Source: Vibrio maritimus
Lineage (GTDB): Bacteria > Pseudomonadota > Gammaproteobacteria > Enterobacterales > Vibrionaceae
NCBI GenBank assembly: GCA_003263775.1
Contig: JYJJ01000002.1
Location: 248,001 to 312,000, forward strand
Direction: 5' to 3'
DNA: 64,000 bases
Positions within the stretch are counted from its first letter, which is position 1. Each line of letters opens with the position of its first letter. Positions 48,693 through 61,034 of this stretch are shown piece after piece. The position numbers and the translations under genes were made by a program. The notes beneath the pieces were generated by a model. It did no database searches. It was not told the origin of the DNA and saw only the letters and a program-made list of their open reading frames with translations.

Positions 48693-49163
48693 TTACTCTC
48701 TGTGATACGGATGATTAGCGGTAATTGACCATGCTCGATACAAGCTCTCCGCCATGACAATGCGTACCAGCGGGTGAGGAAGTGTCAACGCAGACAAAGA
48801 CCAGCTTTGGTCTGCTGCGGCTTTACAAGCAGGGGCTAAACCTTCAGGTCCACCAATTAGGATAGAAACGTCTCGGCCGTCGAGCTTCCAGCTTTCTAAT
48901 TGCTCGGCGAGCTGTGGTGTGTCCCATTTTTTACCGGGAATATCCAAAGTGACAATACGGTTGCCCTTTGGCACGGCAGCAAGCATCGCTTCGCCTTCTT
49001 TTTGAAGGATACGCGCGATGTCGGCATTTTTGCCTCGCTTACCTGCGGTTATTTCGATGAGCTCAAGTGGCATGTCGTGTGGGAAGCGGCGGCGATACTC
49101 TTGAAAGCCTTCTTCTACCCACTTAGGCATTTTAGTGCCAACGGCGATCAGTTGAAGTTTCAA
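48693..49163 (-). CDS. rlmH: 23S rRNA (pseudouridine-1915-N3)-methyltransferase RlmH
   Basis: RlmH is a SPOUT-class methyltransferase acting on the 70S ribosome. The 156-residue protein is of family length, with the SAM knot segment [16 protein letters not shown] and the C-terminal [18 protein letters not shown]...HPYHRE. It lies 11 bases before mrdA and 4 bases after rsfS, in a conserved operon order. Confidence 0.97.
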   Translation of the reverse strand: MKLQLIAVGTKMPKWVEEGFQEYRRRFPHDMPLELIEITAGKRGKNADIARILQKEGEAMLAAVPKGNRIVTLDIPGKKWDTPQLAEQLESWKLDGRDVSILIGGPEGLAPACKAAADQSWSLSALTLPHPLVRIVMAESLYRAWSITANHPYHRE

Positions 49164-49167
49164 ACGA

Positions 49168-49485
49168 TTAGCTCCAAAGCTTTTCTAGTTGGTATAGCTC
49201 ACGGTGCTCTTCTTGCATCACGTGTAGCATGGTAGAACCCATATCTAGTACGACCCATTCACCCTCGGTGCTGCCATCGATACCTAGTGGTTCAAGACCA
49301 ACCTTTTTCACTTCTGCAGCAACATGATCCGCAATTGAAATGACGTGTCTTCTAGAAGTGCCAGTACAGACGATCATGAAGTCTGTGACGCTAGACTTAC
49401 CTTCAACATCAAGGGTGACAATGTCTTGGGCTTTCATATCGTCCGCTTTATCAGCTAGAAAAAGTTTCAATTCTTCGCGTTGCAA
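49168..49485 (-). CDS. rsfS: Ribosome silencing factor RsfS
   Basis: RsfS binds ribosomal protein uL14 and prevents subunit joining in starvation. The 105-residue protein shows [20 protein letters not shown] and the C-terminal [25 protein letters not shown]. The start appears to be TTG at 49485: AGGAA is correctly spaced upstream, and the length then equals that of E. coli RsfS. An ATG 16 codons downstream would lose conserved sequence. Confidence 0.95.
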   Translation of the reverse strand: MQREELKLFLADKADDMKAQDIVTLDVEGKSSVTDFMIVCTGTSRRHVISIADHVAAEVKKVGLEPLGIDGSTEGEWVVLDMGSTMLHVMQEEHRELYQLEKLWS

Positions 49486-49556
49486 AAGAGATTCCTCAGT
49501 GTATGTATAGTTAGGAGAGTATCGCTACTCAATCGATCGGTAATTATATCACGATT

Positions 49557-50576
49557 TTATGGTTGCAAAGACAGACCGCTGTCAGCACTACTCAGGTTTA
49601 GAGAGAGTTGCTGCAAGTATGGCCAAGGGCTTTGCTCGTATTGGGTCTTCACCTGCACCTCAATGGCACTGAGCAACTGAATGTTTTGGCGCAGTTTCTC
49701 TGGTGAGAGTCGGTTTAGTGCCGCGCTATAGAGCGGCTTTTTATTTTGCCATACTCGAAACTGATCAAGCACCTGACCGAGTGATGATTGAGCTAACATG
49801 GCTTGCATCTTACCAAGCTGTAGCAGCTCTTTTTGAATCGTACGGAGTAAAATTGTCGCTTCTACACCTTCTGCCTCAAGTTGGATTAGCACACGGTGGG
49901 CGCGTTTTGGTTTGCCTTCCAAAAGAGCATCAATCCAATGAAATACGGTGAAGTGATTGTGTCTGCTGAGTGACTCTTGAACTCGCAGCAGAGTCAACTG
50001 GCCATCAGGGTAGAGCAATCCGAGCTTTTCAAGGCTTTGTGACAAAGCAAATAGGTTGCCTTCGTGCCATTGGCAAAGCAGTTGAACGGCTTCCCCATCG
50101 GGCATTAATTGATTGGATCGACAGCGTCTCATGACCCATTGTGGTAACTGTTTAACATCAGGTGTGTTACAGCTAACCAAGCAGCCAGCTAGTGCCTTAA
50201 ACCATTTCGCAGACTCTTGCGCACGGGTGAGCTTGGTGCCTGTGATAATAAGCACAATATCTTCATGCAGAGTAGGAGCTATGTCCGCGAGCTGTTTGGC
50301 AATACTGGCACTAACGCCGGTTTCTGGCATGCTAAGTTCAATGATCTGCTTTGACGAGAATAAACTCAGTGCTTGAGTACAGTCATACACGTCATTCCAG
50401 TCAATGGAACTGTCGACACTAAAACGGTGATGCTCTTCAAAACCAAGCTGCTTAGCATGACGAATAACCGCATCTCGGCTCTCTTGAACGAACAGAGGCT
50501 CATTGCCAAACAATAGGAAGCAGTGGTGCCATTGTTTGGCAAGGTGCTCAGAAAGTCGGTCAGCAAAAATTCTCAC
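49557..50576 (-). CDS. holA: DNA polymerase III delta subunit
   Basis: HolA opens the beta clamp within the clamp loader. The 339-residue protein matches the family through its N-terminus (MRIFADRLSEHLAKQW) and the segment LLFGNEPLFVQESRDAVIRHA, followed by the collar domain at the C-terminus. The start is GTG at 50576. It lies 13 bases after lptE and is probably co-transcribed with it, and perhaps with leuS. Confidence 0.95.
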   Translation of the reverse strand: MRIFADRLSEHLAKQWHHCFLLFGNEPLFVQESRDAVIRHAKQLGFEEHHRFSVDSSIDWNDVYDCTQALSLFSSKQIIELSMPETGVSASIAKQLADIAPTLHEDIVLIITGTKLTRAQESAKWFKALAGCLVSCNTPDVKQLPQWVMRRCRSNQLMPDGEAVQLLCQWHEGNLFALSQSLEKLGLLYPDGQLTLLRVQESLSRHNHFTVFHWIDALLEGKPKRAHRVLIQLEAEGVEATILLRTIQKELLQLGKMQAMLAQSSLGQVLDQFRVWQNKKPLYSAALNRLSPEKLRQNIQLLSAIEVQVKTQYEQSPWPYLQQLSLNLSSADSGLSLQP

Positions 50577-50589
50577 AATCGATTACCGA

Positions 50590-51156
50590 TTAAGACTGAG
50601 TATTTTCATCAGAAGGAACAGTAATTTCTTGTTGTTCTTTCTCGTATTCTTCAATTTCCGTTTTTAAACGAGCCATTTGGCGCAGCATCTGCTGAGCGGA
50701 AAAGCTTCGCATTTCATCTTCAATCAAAGAACGCTCTTCTGATTTTGCAAGTGCGGATAAAGGGTTGTCTAAGTAACTGCGAGTGATTTGTGCAGAGAAG
50801 TTCTTTGACCCCAACTGCGGCACTGTCACACGGTAGTTCACGCGGTAGGTCAGTTCCTTCTCAGCTGCACGTGTGTTTTGGTAGAGTGATAGTGTTCTAT
50901 CGCCAATCGACTCCCTTACAATATGCAAATTGGTCACGTTAGAACTTGGTTTGACGATTTCAATTTTATTGAGTGTTAGCTGCTCTTTGACTAAGCGAGT
51001 AATCATTCCATAAGGGTCATAACTGGTTACAGAGATCTTCTGAATGTCTTCTGGCACCGTGTACTCGCCACGCAGATGAAAGCCACACGCGGTCAATAAC
51101 GTAGAGATGAAGGCAACAAAGAAAAGTCGAGAAAGTCTGTTTTTTGATAGTCGCAT
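50590..51156 (-). CDS. lptE: LPS-assembly lipoprotein LptE
   Basis: LptE plugs the LptD barrel and helps insert lipopolysaccharide into the outer leaflet. The 188-residue precursor has a lipoprotein signal (STLLTACGFHLRG, Cys24); CGFHLRG is typical of the family. The C-terminus is charged and probably extended. Gene order leuS-lptE-holA is conserved in Gammaproteobacteria. Confidence 0.94.
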   Translation of the reverse strand: MRLSKNRLSRLFFVAFISTLLTACGFHLRGEYTVPEDIQKISVTSYDPYGMITRLVKEQLTLNKIEIVKPSSNVTNLHIVRESIGDRTLSLYQNTRAAEKELTYRVNYRVTVPQLGSKNFSAQITRSYLDNPLSALAKSEERSLIEDEMRSFSAQQMLRQMARLKTEIEEYEKEQQEITVPSDENTQS

Positions 51157-51239
51157 AGCTGTCGTGGGTTCTGGTTACAAAGAGTTAGGTAAGATCCAAT
51201 CTTGAAGCTTACATAATGCTTCGCGCTGTTGTCATAGAA

Positions 51240-51267
51240 GGAGTCGCGAAATATTTATCGCGACTCC
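51240..51267 (-). terminator. Hairpin between leuS and lptE
   Basis: GGAGTCGCGA and TCGCGACTCC form a perfect 10-bp stem with an 8-base AT-rich loop. The minus strand lacks a long T-run, so it may be a partial terminator or processing site that lowers lptE-holA expression relative to leuS. Confidence 0.5.
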
Positions 51268-51289
51268 TATTATCTTAATTGGTTGGCAA

Positions 51290-53863
51290 TTAGTTCGCTA
51301 CAATATTCAGTAGCTTACCTGGTACGTAGATCACTTTACGCACAGTTTTACCTTCTGTGAACTTAGTAACATTCTCGTCGTTCAGACCAAGCTCTTCAAC
51401 TTGTTCTTTAGACGCGTCAGCAGCCACAGTCAGCTTAGCGCGCAGCTTGCCGTTTACTTGAACAACGATCAGCTTCTCGTCTTCAACAAGTGCTTTCTCG
51501 TCGTGCGTTGGCCATACTGCGTTGTCAATGTCAGACTCACCCAGAGCAGCCCACATTTCAAATGAGATATGTGGAGTGATTGGGTAAAGCATTGCCACTA
51601 CTGCTTTTAGCGCTTCATCTAGGATCGCACGATCTTGCGCTGATTCTTGAGGCGCTTTCGCTAGCTTGTTCATCAGTTCCATGATAGCTGCGATAGCGGT
51701 GTTGAACGTTTGACGACGGTCGATATCATCCGTTACTTTCGCGATAGTCTTGTGAACGTCGCGACGAAGCGCTTTTTGGTCACCAGAAAGCGCGGCTGTA
51801 TCTACTGCTTCTGCTGCGCCTTTCGATGAATGCTCGTTAACCAGCTTCCAAACACGTTTTAGGAAGCGGTTAGCACCTTCAACGCCGGACTCTTGCCACT
51901 CAAGCGTCATGTCTGCAGGAGAGGCAAACATCATGAATAGACGTACTGTGTCTGCACCGTACTTGTCTACCATTTCTTGAGGGTCGATACCGTTGTTCTT
52001 TGACTTAGACATCTTGATCATGCCTGAGTGCTCAACGTCACGGCCTTGGTTGTCTTTCGCCGAAGTGATGCGACCTTTACCGTCACGCTCAACAGCAACG
52101 TCAGTCGGTGCAACCCACTCTTTACCGCCTTTGTCGTTCTCGTAGTAGAACGCGTCTGCCAGCACCATGCCTTGACATAGTAGCTGCTTGAACGGCTCGT
52201 CAGACGTTACGTAACCCGCGTCACGAAGCAGTTTGTGGAAGAAGCGTGAGTACAGTAGGTGCATACAAGCGTGCTCGATACCACCGATGTACTGATCTAC
52301 AGGTAGCCAGTAGTTTGCTTTTTCTGGGTCTAGGATGTCATCTGCTTGTGGTGAGCAGTAACGAGCGTAGTACCAAGAAGACTCCATGAACGTATCGAAC
52401 GTGTCTGTTTCACAAAGTGCTGGTTCGCCGTTAAATGTGGTTTTCGCCCACTCTTTATCGGCTTTAATTGGGCTGGTAACACCATCCATTACCACATCTT
52501 CTGGAAGAATAACTGGCAGTTGATCCGCTGGTACTGGATGAACTTCACCATCTTCTGTTGTCACCATTGGGATTGGCGCACCCCAGTAGCGTTGACGAGA
52601 TACACCCCAATCGCGTAGACGGAAGTTCACCGTCTTGTGACCTTTGCCTTCAGCTTCCAGTTTTGCAGCGATCGCATCGAATGCCGCTTGGAATTCCAGA
52701 CCATCGAACTCGCCAGAGTTAAACAGTACGCCTTTCTCAGTGTAAGCTTCTTCAGAGATGTTTAGCTCGCTACCATCAGCAGGCTGAATCACAGGAAGAA
52801 TATCTAGACCGTATTTAGTCGCAAACTCAAAGTCGCGTTGGTCGTGACCAGGAACTGCCATAACCGCGCCTGTGCCGTAATCCATCAACACGAAGTTAGC
52901 CACGTAAACTGGTACTTCACGGCCGTTCAATGGGTGAATAGCAGTAAGGCCAGTCGCCATACCTTTCTTCTCCATTGTCGCAAGCTCAGCTTCCGCCACC
53001 TTGTTGTTTTTGCACTCTTCGATGAATGCAGCAAGCTCAGGGTTGTTCTCAGCCGCGATCGCCGCTAGAGGGTGACCTGCAGCGATACCTACGTACGTCA
53101 CACCCATTAGCGTGTCTGGACGCGTTGTGTAGACTTCTAGATCTTGTTGACCGTTAACCTCGAATTTAAGTTCAACACCTTCAGAGCGGCCAATCCAGTT
53201 GCGCTGCATGGTCTTAACCATTTCAGGCCAACCTTCAAGGTTATCTAGGTCATCAAGAAGCTCTTGTGCGTACTCAGTGATCTTGATGAACCACTGTGGA
53301 ATTTCTTTTTGCTCAACCGGAGTATCACAGCGCCAGCAGCAGCCATCTTCAACCTGCTCGTTTGCAAGAACAGTTTGGTCATTTGGACACCAGTTCACAG
53401 AAGAAGTCTTCTTATACACTAAGCCTTTTTGGTAAAGCTTGGTGAAGAACTCTTGCTCCCAGCGGTAATACTCAGGCGTACAAGTAGCGAACTCGCGGTT
53501 CCAGTCGTAGCCAAAGCCCAGCAGCTTAAGCTGGTTTTTCATGTATTCGATGTTTTCGTACGTCCAAGGCGCAGGAGCCGTGTTGTTCTTAACTGCAGCG
53601 TTTTCTGCAGGTAGGCCAAACGCATCCCAACCGATTGGTTGCATTACGTTTTTACCTTGCAGGCGTTGGAAACGAGATACCACATCACCGATGGTGTAGT
53701 TACGTACGTGACCCATGTGCAGTCGTCCACTTGGGTAAGGGAACATTGACAGGCAGTAGAATTTTTCTTTATTTGGGTCTTCACTTACAACAAAGGTTTC
53801 ATTGTTGTCCCAATGCTGTTGAACTTTACGTTCAATGTCTTGTGGGTTGTATTGTTCTTGCAT
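51290..53863 (-). CDS. leuS: Leucyl-tRNA synthetase
   Basis: This class I synthetase charges tRNA-Leu. The HIGH-type signature HMGH is at residues 49-52 ([11 protein letters not shown]), and the KMSKS loop appears as IKMSKSKNN near residue 618. The CP1 editing domain, with [13 protein letters not shown] and [15 protein letters not shown], lies between. The length of 857 residues is typical. It is divergent from ybeL. Confidence 0.98.
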   Translation of the reverse strand: MQEQYNPQDIERKVQQHWDNNETFVVSEDPNKEKFYCLSMFPYPSGRLHMGHVRNYTIGDVVSRFQRLQGKNVMQPIGWDAFGLPAENAAVKNNTAPAPWTYENIEYMKNQLKLLGFGYDWNREFATCTPEYYRWEQEFFTKLYQKGLVYKKTSSVNWCPNDQTVLANEQVEDGCCWRCDTPVEQKEIPQWFIKITEYAQELLDDLDNLEGWPEMVKTMQRNWIGRSEGVELKFEVNGQQDLEVYTTRPDTLMGVTYVGIAAGHPLAAIAAENNPELAAFIEECKNNKVAEAELATMEKKGMATGLTAIHPLNGREVPVYVANFVLMDYGTGAVMAVPGHDQRDFEFATKYGLDILPVIQPADGSELNISEEAYTEKGVLFNSGEFDGLEFQAAFDAIAAKLEAEGKGHKTVNFRLRDWGVSRQRYWGAPIPMVTTEDGEVHPVPADQLPVILPEDVVMDGVTSPIKADKEWAKTTFNGEPALCETDTFDTFMESSWYYARYCSPQADDILDPEKANYWLPVDQYIGGIEHACMHLLYSRFFHKLLRDAGYVTSDEPFKQLLCQGMVLADAFYYENDKGGKEWVAPTDVAVERDGKGRITSAKDNQGRDVEHSGMIKMSKSKNNGIDPQEMVDKYGADTVRLFMMFASPADMTLEWQESGVEGANRFLKRVWKLVNEHSSKGAAEAVDTAALSGDQKALRRDVHKTIAKVTDDIDRRQTFNTAIAAIMELMNKLAKAPQESAQDRAILDEALKAVVAMLYPITPHISFEMWAALGESDIDNAVWPTHDEKALVEDEKLIVVQVNGKLRAKLTVAADASKEQVEELGLNDENVTKFTEGKTVRKVIYVPGKLLNIVAN

Positions 53864-53977
53864 CGATGATGTCCGGTTATCTTGGAATTTGTGAGTTCTG
53901 TTACTACAGAGACTAATAGATCGTCATAGAATACCTAAAGGAAGCTCGGTCAACAATAGCCAATAACAGGGGGATGT

Positions 53978-54448
53978 ATGCCTAAGCGTAAAACCAGTTA
54001 TGAAGAAATGATCGAAGATGTGGTTGAGAACCTCAAACACAGTCCAGAAGAGTTACAGCACGTACTTGAAAAGTCGGGACAAGTGGTGGAAGCTGCGAAC
54101 GACATGACCAAGGATGAGATGGCGCTGATCTCAGCGTATGTTAAATCGGATCTTAAAGAATTTGCCGATAACTACGAAGAGAGCAAAAGCGGTCCCTTCT
54201 ACCTAATGATTGCCAATTCTATTTGGCAAGGGCTATTGGACATTACTGACCGAACGAGGGTGGAATGGGTTGAGTTGTTCCAAGATTTAGAGCATCAGGG
54301 TGTATACACGTCGGGTGAGATGATTGGGCTTGGGGTATTGGTTTGTGAGCAGTGCGGTCATAAAACCGAGTATAACCATCCTACCGTGATCGGAGACTGT
54401 GCTAAATGTGGCAATCAGTCGTTTAGTCGTAAGCCATTAAAACCTTAA
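53978..54448 (+). CDS. ybeL: Zinc-ribbon protein YbeL, DUF1451 family
   Basis: The 156-residue cytosolic protein has a helical N-terminal domain and a C-terminal zinc ribbon with VCEQCGHKTEY and GDCAKCGNQSF. AGGGGG precedes the ATG at 53978. Its position divergent from leuS is conserved in Enterobacterales and Vibrio. Function is unknown. Confidence 0.9.
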   Translation: MPKRKTSYEEMIEDVVENLKHSPEELQHVLEKSGQVVEAANDMTKDEMALISAYVKSDLKEFADNYEESKSGPFYLMIANSIWQGLLDITDRTRVEWVELFQDLEHQGVYTSGEMIGLGVLVCEQCGHKTEYNHPTVIGDCAKCGNQSFSRKPLKP

Positions 54449-54458
54449 TTGATAAAAA

Positions 54459-54488
54459 CAAAAGCCCCAATTAAGGGGCTTTTGTTTT
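54459..54488. terminator. Bidirectional terminator between ybeL and cysZ
   Basis: CAAAAGCCCC-AATTAA-GGGGCTTTTG is a perfect 10-bp stem, A-rich upstream and T-rich downstream, between convergent genes. Confidence 0.9.
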
Positions 54489-54520
54489 GTGGGAAATGTA
54501 CGTAGCAGTTCACACCGTGT

Positions 54521-55258
54521 TTAAGTGTGCTGCTGTTTAAATTCTTGCACCCACATAGCGGTCGCTCCGCACACTGATACAGGTACGATAAACAGGTTTA
54601 AAATTGGAATAGCGGTAAATAGAGATACCAGCATTCCAAACCCATACGCCTTGCCTTGCTTTTGTTTAATAGATAAGCGCATGTCGTTGAAAGGGACTTT
54701 GTGGTTGTCAAACGGGTAGTCACAATATTGAATCGCCAACATCCAAGCGGTAAAGATAAACCATGCGAAAGGACCGATTGTTTGGCCGAGAGCTGGAATC
54801 AAGAGTAATAAGAACAGACCAATAGCTTTCGGTAGAGTGTAAAGCAGTTTGCGCCACTCGCGCGCCATAATTCTCGGTACATCTTTGACAACGCTCATGA
54901 GCCCTTCATCATTGATTTTATTACCGGTGAGCATTTCTTCTACTTTCTCCGCCAGCAATCCGTTAAACGGAGCGGCGATAAAGTTAGCCAGTGTGCTAAA
55001 AAAGTAGGAAAAGGTCGCCAGGATAGTAAGCGCTAACAAAGGCCATAGGATATAGCTGAGCCAAGATAAAAACTCAGGTAGGTAACCAAGCCAACCCTCA
55101 ATCCAAGCGTTCAAGTGGGAAAATAAATAATACATCGCTGAGCCAACTAAAAGGATATTGGCCAATAAGGGCATCAGCACATAGCGTCTGATCCCAGGCA
55201 TAAAAGCGATCTGAAAACCTTGCATGAAGTAGCCAAACCCAGTGTTTGCTTTGTTCAA
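54521..55258 (-). CDS. cysZ: Sulfate transporter CysZ
   Basis: CysZ takes up sulfate for cysteine synthesis. The 245-residue inner-membrane protein has four main hydrophobic segments and family sequences GIRRYVLMPLLANILL, FIAAPFNGLLAEKVEE and CDYPFDNHKVPF. The start is probably TTG at 55258, with AGGA nine bases upstream; the next ATG is 11 codons in and would remove conserved N-terminal sequence. It is divergent from zipA, as in E. coli. Confidence 0.94.
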   Translation of the reverse strand: MNKANTGFGYFMQGFQIAFMPGIRRYVLMPLLANILLVGSAMYYLFSHLNAWIEGWLGYLPEFLSWLSYILWPLLALTILATFSYFFSTLANFIAAPFNGLLAEKVEEMLTGNKINDEGLMSVVKDVPRIMAREWRKLLYTLPKAIGLFLLLLIPALGQTIGPFAWFIFTAWMLAIQYCDYPFDNHKVPFNDMRLSIKQKQGKAYGFGMLVSLFTAIPILNLFIVPVSVCGATAMWVQEFKQQHT

Positions 55259-55442
55259 AATTGCTGTCCTTTATCTGGTTTTTGCGTTGCTTATGATTTC
55301 GACTATAACAAAAAAGGGTTTACGAAATCACAAACTTCTTATACTTAGGTGTTCTAATCATCTATAGAGTTTTGGTAAAGTAGACAAAGTTGAAGTGTGT
55401 AAGCGCTTCTTTAAGGACTATTTTTAACATTGAGAGCAAACA

Positions 55443-56423
55443 ATGCAGGAATTGCGATTCGTACTCATTATTGTCGGTGCCTTAGCTATCGCGGCGCTGT
55501 TGTTTCACGGCTTGTGGTCGAGTAAAAAAGAAGGTCAAAAGAAATTCGGTGACAGACCGCTAGGAAAGTTAGACGACAATGATAACGCCGATGATGATTA
55601 CGTCGCTCCTGAAGATGACTTTGAAATCATCAGAAAAACGCGCACCGAGCCTGATTTTGGTTTGGATGCGCAAAAGCCTGCCTACGATCCGCTAGAGTCT
55701 AGCCCCTCTGAAAATGATCTTTCAGAGACTTCGTATGTTACTGAACAAGCGGTTGAAGCGCCTCCACAACCGGTAAAGCAAGCTGAAGACATTGAGCCAG
55801 CCCTTGTTCCTTCTCAAGAAAAAGAGGAACAAGAACCATTGCCATCGTTTACTGCAAGTAAAGACAGTGACGACATTGATGTGAGTGAGCCTCGTATCGA
55901 TCTAGATTCATTGGATGAAGACTTAGAGCAAGAGCCTCAAGCCGTGGTTAACCTAGCTGACAGTGTAAAAGAGGAAAAGGAAGAGCCAAAAGAGCCTGAA
56001 ATGGAAGTATTGGTGCTCAATGTCCATTGCTCTGGTGAAGTACCGTTTAACGGCACTCAACTGTTTGATAGCATGCGTCAAAACGGCTTGATCTACGGCG
56101 AGATGGATATTTTCCACCGTCATACAGACCCCTCAGGTACTGGCAAAGTGCTATTTAGCGTCGCCAATATGATGCAACCTGGCACGCTCAAACATGATGA
56201 TCCTGCAACCTTTACAACGAAAGGCATCTCATTCTTTATGACGCTGCCTTGCTTTGGTGAAGCTGATCAAAACTTCAAGCTGATGCTGCGTACAGCACAG
56301 CAGATCTCTGACGATCTTGGCGGCAATGTACTCGATGACCAGCGTAACCTAATGACGCCACAAAGACTGGATGCTTATCGACAGCAAATTAAAGACTTTA
56401 ACCTAGCGAAAGCCAGCGCTTAA
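55443..56423 (+). CDS. zipA: Cell division protein ZipA
   Basis: ZipA tethers FtsZ to the membrane at the division site. The 326-residue protein has an N-terminal transmembrane helix (residues 5-22). A long Glu/Pro/Asp-rich, probably unstructured linker (about 50-185) leads to the C-terminal FtsZ-binding domain, beginning [16 protein letters not shown]. The ATG at 55443 gives the expected short periplasmic tail. It is followed by its own terminator and then ligA, the usual order. Confidence 0.96.
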   Translation: MQELRFVLIIVGALAIAALLFHGLWSSKKEGQKKFGDRPLGKLDDNDNADDDYVAPEDDFEIIRKTRTEPDFGLDAQKPAYDPLESSPSENDLSETSYVTEQAVEAPPQPVKQAEDIEPALVPSQEKEEQEPLPSFTASKDSDDIDVSEPRIDLDSLDEDLEQEPQAVVNLADSVKEEKEEPKEPEMEVLVLNVHCSGEVPFNGTQLFDSMRQNGLIYGEMDIFHRHTDPSGTGKVLFSVANMMQPGTLKHDDPATFTTKGISFFMTLPCFGEADQNFKLMLRTAQQISDDLGGNVLDDQRNLMTPQRLDAYRQQIKDFNLAKASA

Positions 56424-56440
56424 ACTAATAAATTCGAAGC

Positions 56441-58492
<2,052 letters not shown>

Positions 58493-58511
58493 AACTGCAT
58501 TATTTGAAACT

Positions 58512-58539
58512 AGCCCTGCTTATAGCGGGGCTTTTTTTT
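58512..58539 (+). terminator. Terminator of ligA
   Basis: AGCCCTGC-TTATA-GCGGGGCT is followed by T8. Confidence 0.92.
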
Positions 58540-58974
58540 GCGAGCAATATCAAATTATTCTTCCCTAGTGCAATGGCAATTTAAAATCAAATATCGCGAT
58601 CTCTATATTTTTAATAACTTAAATAAAATAAATATCATGCGAGTCACTTCACGTAAATTCAATGCTTACCTACCAAAATAACGTTGATTTATCAGTGTAA
58701 AGCATTTCATTAAAGTGTGTTTTAAAAATAAGATCTCCATCAATAACTAACCCTAAAATTTGTACTGCCTCCTATTTTTTTTACCTAAAATAAGTCTTGA
58801 ATTGATATTTTTTTTCGCGAAGTTAGTCTAGTGAATATGGATACACACAGTGTAGACAGCAAAATTAATCAGAAGTTCTGATTAAAAATAAAAAGGAAAT
58901 GATTCACTCTTCGGCGGCCAACTTAAGGGTGAATTATGGACAGCAGCTATACCCATTTTTAGGAGTTTAATTCC
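58540..58974 (+). promoter_or_regulatory. Long AT-rich leader and promoter region of the porin gene
   Basis: This region holds the porin promoter and a long untranslated leader. It contains a perfect inverted repeat at 58865-58885 (10-base arms TTAATCAGAA / TTCTGATTAA, one-base spacer). It also contains a hairpin at 58902-58934 (ATTCACTC / GGGTGAAT) and a possible 23-codon leader ORF (58899-58970). AGGAG at 58961-58965 serves the porin start. Confidence 0.6.
58899..58970 (+). CDS. Possible 23-residue leader peptide upstream of the porin
   Basis: An ATG preceded by AAAAAGGAA opens a frame for MIHSSAANLRVNYGQQLYPF plus three residues, ending in TAA four bases before the porin ATG. The spacing from AGGA to the ATG is short, and the composition is ordinary. 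It could be translated and coupled to the porin, or be chance. Confidence 0.25.
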   Translation: MIHSSAANLRVNYGQQLYPFLGV

Positions 58975-60117
58975 ATGGAAAAAATGTTTAAACGCACTCT
59001 TCTAGGTGCAGCAGTGGCGTCATTAACAATGGCAGGGGCGGTTCAAGCGAAACCAGCAACAGATTCAGTGGACCTATATGGTCAGGTTGCGCTTTCTGTT
59101 TGGCAATTTGGCGAAGACAAAATTGGCGGTGGTGATGCTCCAATTAAGTTAGAAAACGAATCTCGTTTTGGTTTGCGCGGTTCTCATGAGCTGGCTCGCG
59201 GTCCTAAGTTCATTTGGCAGCTTGAAGGCGGTAACGTTGGTGACGATGGTGCTGGTAGCGGTCTGGGTGTTCGTGATACCTACGGTGGTTTTGAGTTTGA
59301 AGATGCAGGTCGTATCCGTATCGGTCGTATGCTAACGCCTCTATACGAAATCATTGACTGGCCATACTCAGGTCAGCGTGCTGGTGCTGTCTTTGACTGG
59401 GGCGGTGACATCATCGGTGGTGCTCGTTATGACCGTCAATCAAACATGGTTCGTTATGACTCTGCAAACCTTGGTGGCTTTACGTTTAACGTAGCTGCAG
59501 GTCGCGGTGCTGAAGATGTTAAAGATTCTAACTTTGTTGGTTTGGGCGCTCACTACACAGCTGGTTTCTTTACTGTACACGGTGGTTATGAAGCAGGCCA
59601 AGATCGTCAAATCAGTAAGCTAGGTGATCTAGTTAAGCGTTGGCAGAACCAAAACCCTGGTGAAGGTCCAACAATTGGTGAAGAATTTGATGCGAAAGGT
59701 GAGTCTGATACTAACGCAGCGCTACTAGGCTTCGAGCTAAACTTTGATACATTTGCATTCTACGGTGCCTACAAACGTGAAGCTGCAGACTACAGCAACA
59801 TCACAGTCACATTCAAAGACAACGGTGATGACAAAACTGAAACGTTTGAAAACACTAAACTTGAGCAAGATAGCTACTCTCTAGGTGTTGTATTCAGTGG
59901 TGTAGAGAACTGGCAGTTCAAAGCGAACTATGCTGCAAACATGGACGTGAAACTTGACGGTGATTCAGTTTCTGATTCAGCAGACAGCATCGTTTCTGCT
60001 CAAGCTCTATACTTCCTAGATGATTCTGCAATCACTTATGTTCGTCCATACATGATCTCTAAAGATGGTTCTGACAATGAGTTTGGTTGGGGTCTAGGTG
60101 TAGAATACTACTTCTAA
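58975..60117 (+). CDS. chiP: Outer-membrane porin, chitoporin-like
   Basis: The 380-residue precursor has a signal peptide cleaved after about residue 25 (AGAVQA). A 16-strand Gram-negative porin barrel follows, starting VDLYGQVALSVWQFG and ending in the aromatic sorting signal GLGVEYYF. The segment RIGRMLTPLYEIIDW leads into the L3 constriction loop. The name chitoporin rests on the composition and on its place directly after ligA, where from memory V. cholerae ChiP is encoded; a general porin cannot be excluded. It would admit chitooligosaccharides to the periplasm. Confidence 0.75.
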   Translation: MEKMFKRTLLGAAVASLTMAGAVQAKPATDSVDLYGQVALSVWQFGEDKIGGGDAPIKLENESRFGLRGSHELARGPKFIWQLEGGNVGDDGAGSGLGVRDTYGGFEFEDAGRIRIGRMLTPLYEIIDWPYSGQRAGAVFDWGGDIIGGARYDRQSNMVRYDSANLGGFTFNVAAGRGAEDVKDSNFVGLGAHYTAGFFTVHGGYEAGQDRQISKLGDLVKRWQNQNPGEGPTIGEEFDAKGESDTNAALLGFELNFDTFAFYGAYKREAADYSNITVTFKDNGDDKTETFENTKLEQDSYSLGVVFSGVENWQFKANYAANMDVKLDGDSVSDSADSIVSAQALYFLDDSAITYVRPYMISKDGSDNEFGWGLGVEYYF

Positions 60118-60143
60118 TCTCAATACAATATACTGCCTAATTC

Positions 60144-60168
60144 GCCGGCTCTTTGAGCCGGCTTTTTT
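60144..60168 (+). terminator. Terminator of the porin gene
   Basis: GCCGGCTC-TTT-GAGCCGGC is followed by T6. Confidence 0.93.
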
Positions 60169-60190
60169 ACGTGCTTGAATCGCTAAAAAT

Positions 60191-60217
60191 AAAAAACTCG
60201 CTATATGAATAGCGAGT
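60191..60217 (-). terminator. Terminator of the DUF2057 gene
   Basis: ACTCGCTAT-ATGA-ATAGCGAGT is a perfect 9-bp stem, followed on the minus strand by T5. Confidence 0.88.
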
Positions 60218-60242
60218 CTATTGTTCTTGTTAAATAGCTTCG

Positions 60243-60866
60243 TTAGTCATCGAGATTACTAATAGCCCAAGTTAGGAATTTCTTTCTATCTTCTAATGAT
60301 GCGGACTTAAAGGTTGTTTTCAGGCTGTCATAGTGGTCGGTTGTTTTTTCGTTTACTAGTAGCGTTGGATTGCGGTAGTTTTTCAAACTTGCAGGTAAGT
60401 CAGTTTGATTGTAGTTTTCAATTTCTTTTACCATGTCTGCTGCAAGGCTAAAAGTAAGACCTAGTTGACCCTTGTTAACATTAACAACTTCACCAGAGCT
60501 CACGTTAATATCAAATGTTGGGTTGTCATTGAACATGCTGCCTTCATAGAGGGTTTTTATGTTGGGCACATCAAATGATAAAACGGCATCTTTACCTTCA
60601 AATGTTGCTACCAAAGGTTGAGATTTATACTTTGTCTTTTCTGAACCAGTCTCCATGACGATTTTGGAGATACGGAATACGATCTGATTGACGCCATCTT
60701 CAAGTTGAATATCGCTCTTAGAATCGAAGCCAAAGCTCGAGTAGCCAGAGTCCTTTTCGTTTACGGTTAATACTTGAATGCCATTGGGTACTTTAACGGT
60801 AACGGCTGAGAATGCGATTGATGGTGCGAGTATAAGACTCGCTAACATAGGGTATTTTAGCTTCAT
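60243..60866 (-). CDS. Exported DUF2057 (YccT-type) protein
   Basis: The 207-residue precursor begins MKLKYPMLASLILAPSIAFS, a signal peptide, so the protein is periplasmic or envelope-associated. The mature part has the DUF2057 pattern, including VPNGIQVLTVN and LEDGVNQIVFRI. I chose the ATG at 60866 because AAAGGAG is correctly spaced; a GTG two codons upstream overlaps that signal. It is divergent from cueR. Function is unknown. Confidence 0.85.
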   Translation of the reverse strand: MKLKYPMLASLILAPSIAFSAVTVKVPNGIQVLTVNEKDSGYSSFGFDSKSDIQLEDGVNQIVFRISKIVMETGSEKTKYKSQPLVATFEGKDAVLSFDVPNIKTLYEGSMFNDNPTFDINVSSGEVVNVNKGQLGLTFSLAADMVKEIENYNQTDLPASLKNYRNPTLLVNEKTTDHYDSLKTTFKSASLEDRKKFLTWAISNLDD

Positions 60867-61034
60867 TGCCACTCCTTTAGACTTTGCCTGTATGGCAATC
60901 TTTGTGTAGGGTAACCATGATTTTAGTTTTTTTGTTTCGCGAATAATAGCAGTGCTATGTAAACTGGAGAGGGAAGAACATATTTTTGCGAGACAGTTAT
61001 CACTCTGTTGTCCAATGTGAAACGAAGGTAAGTA

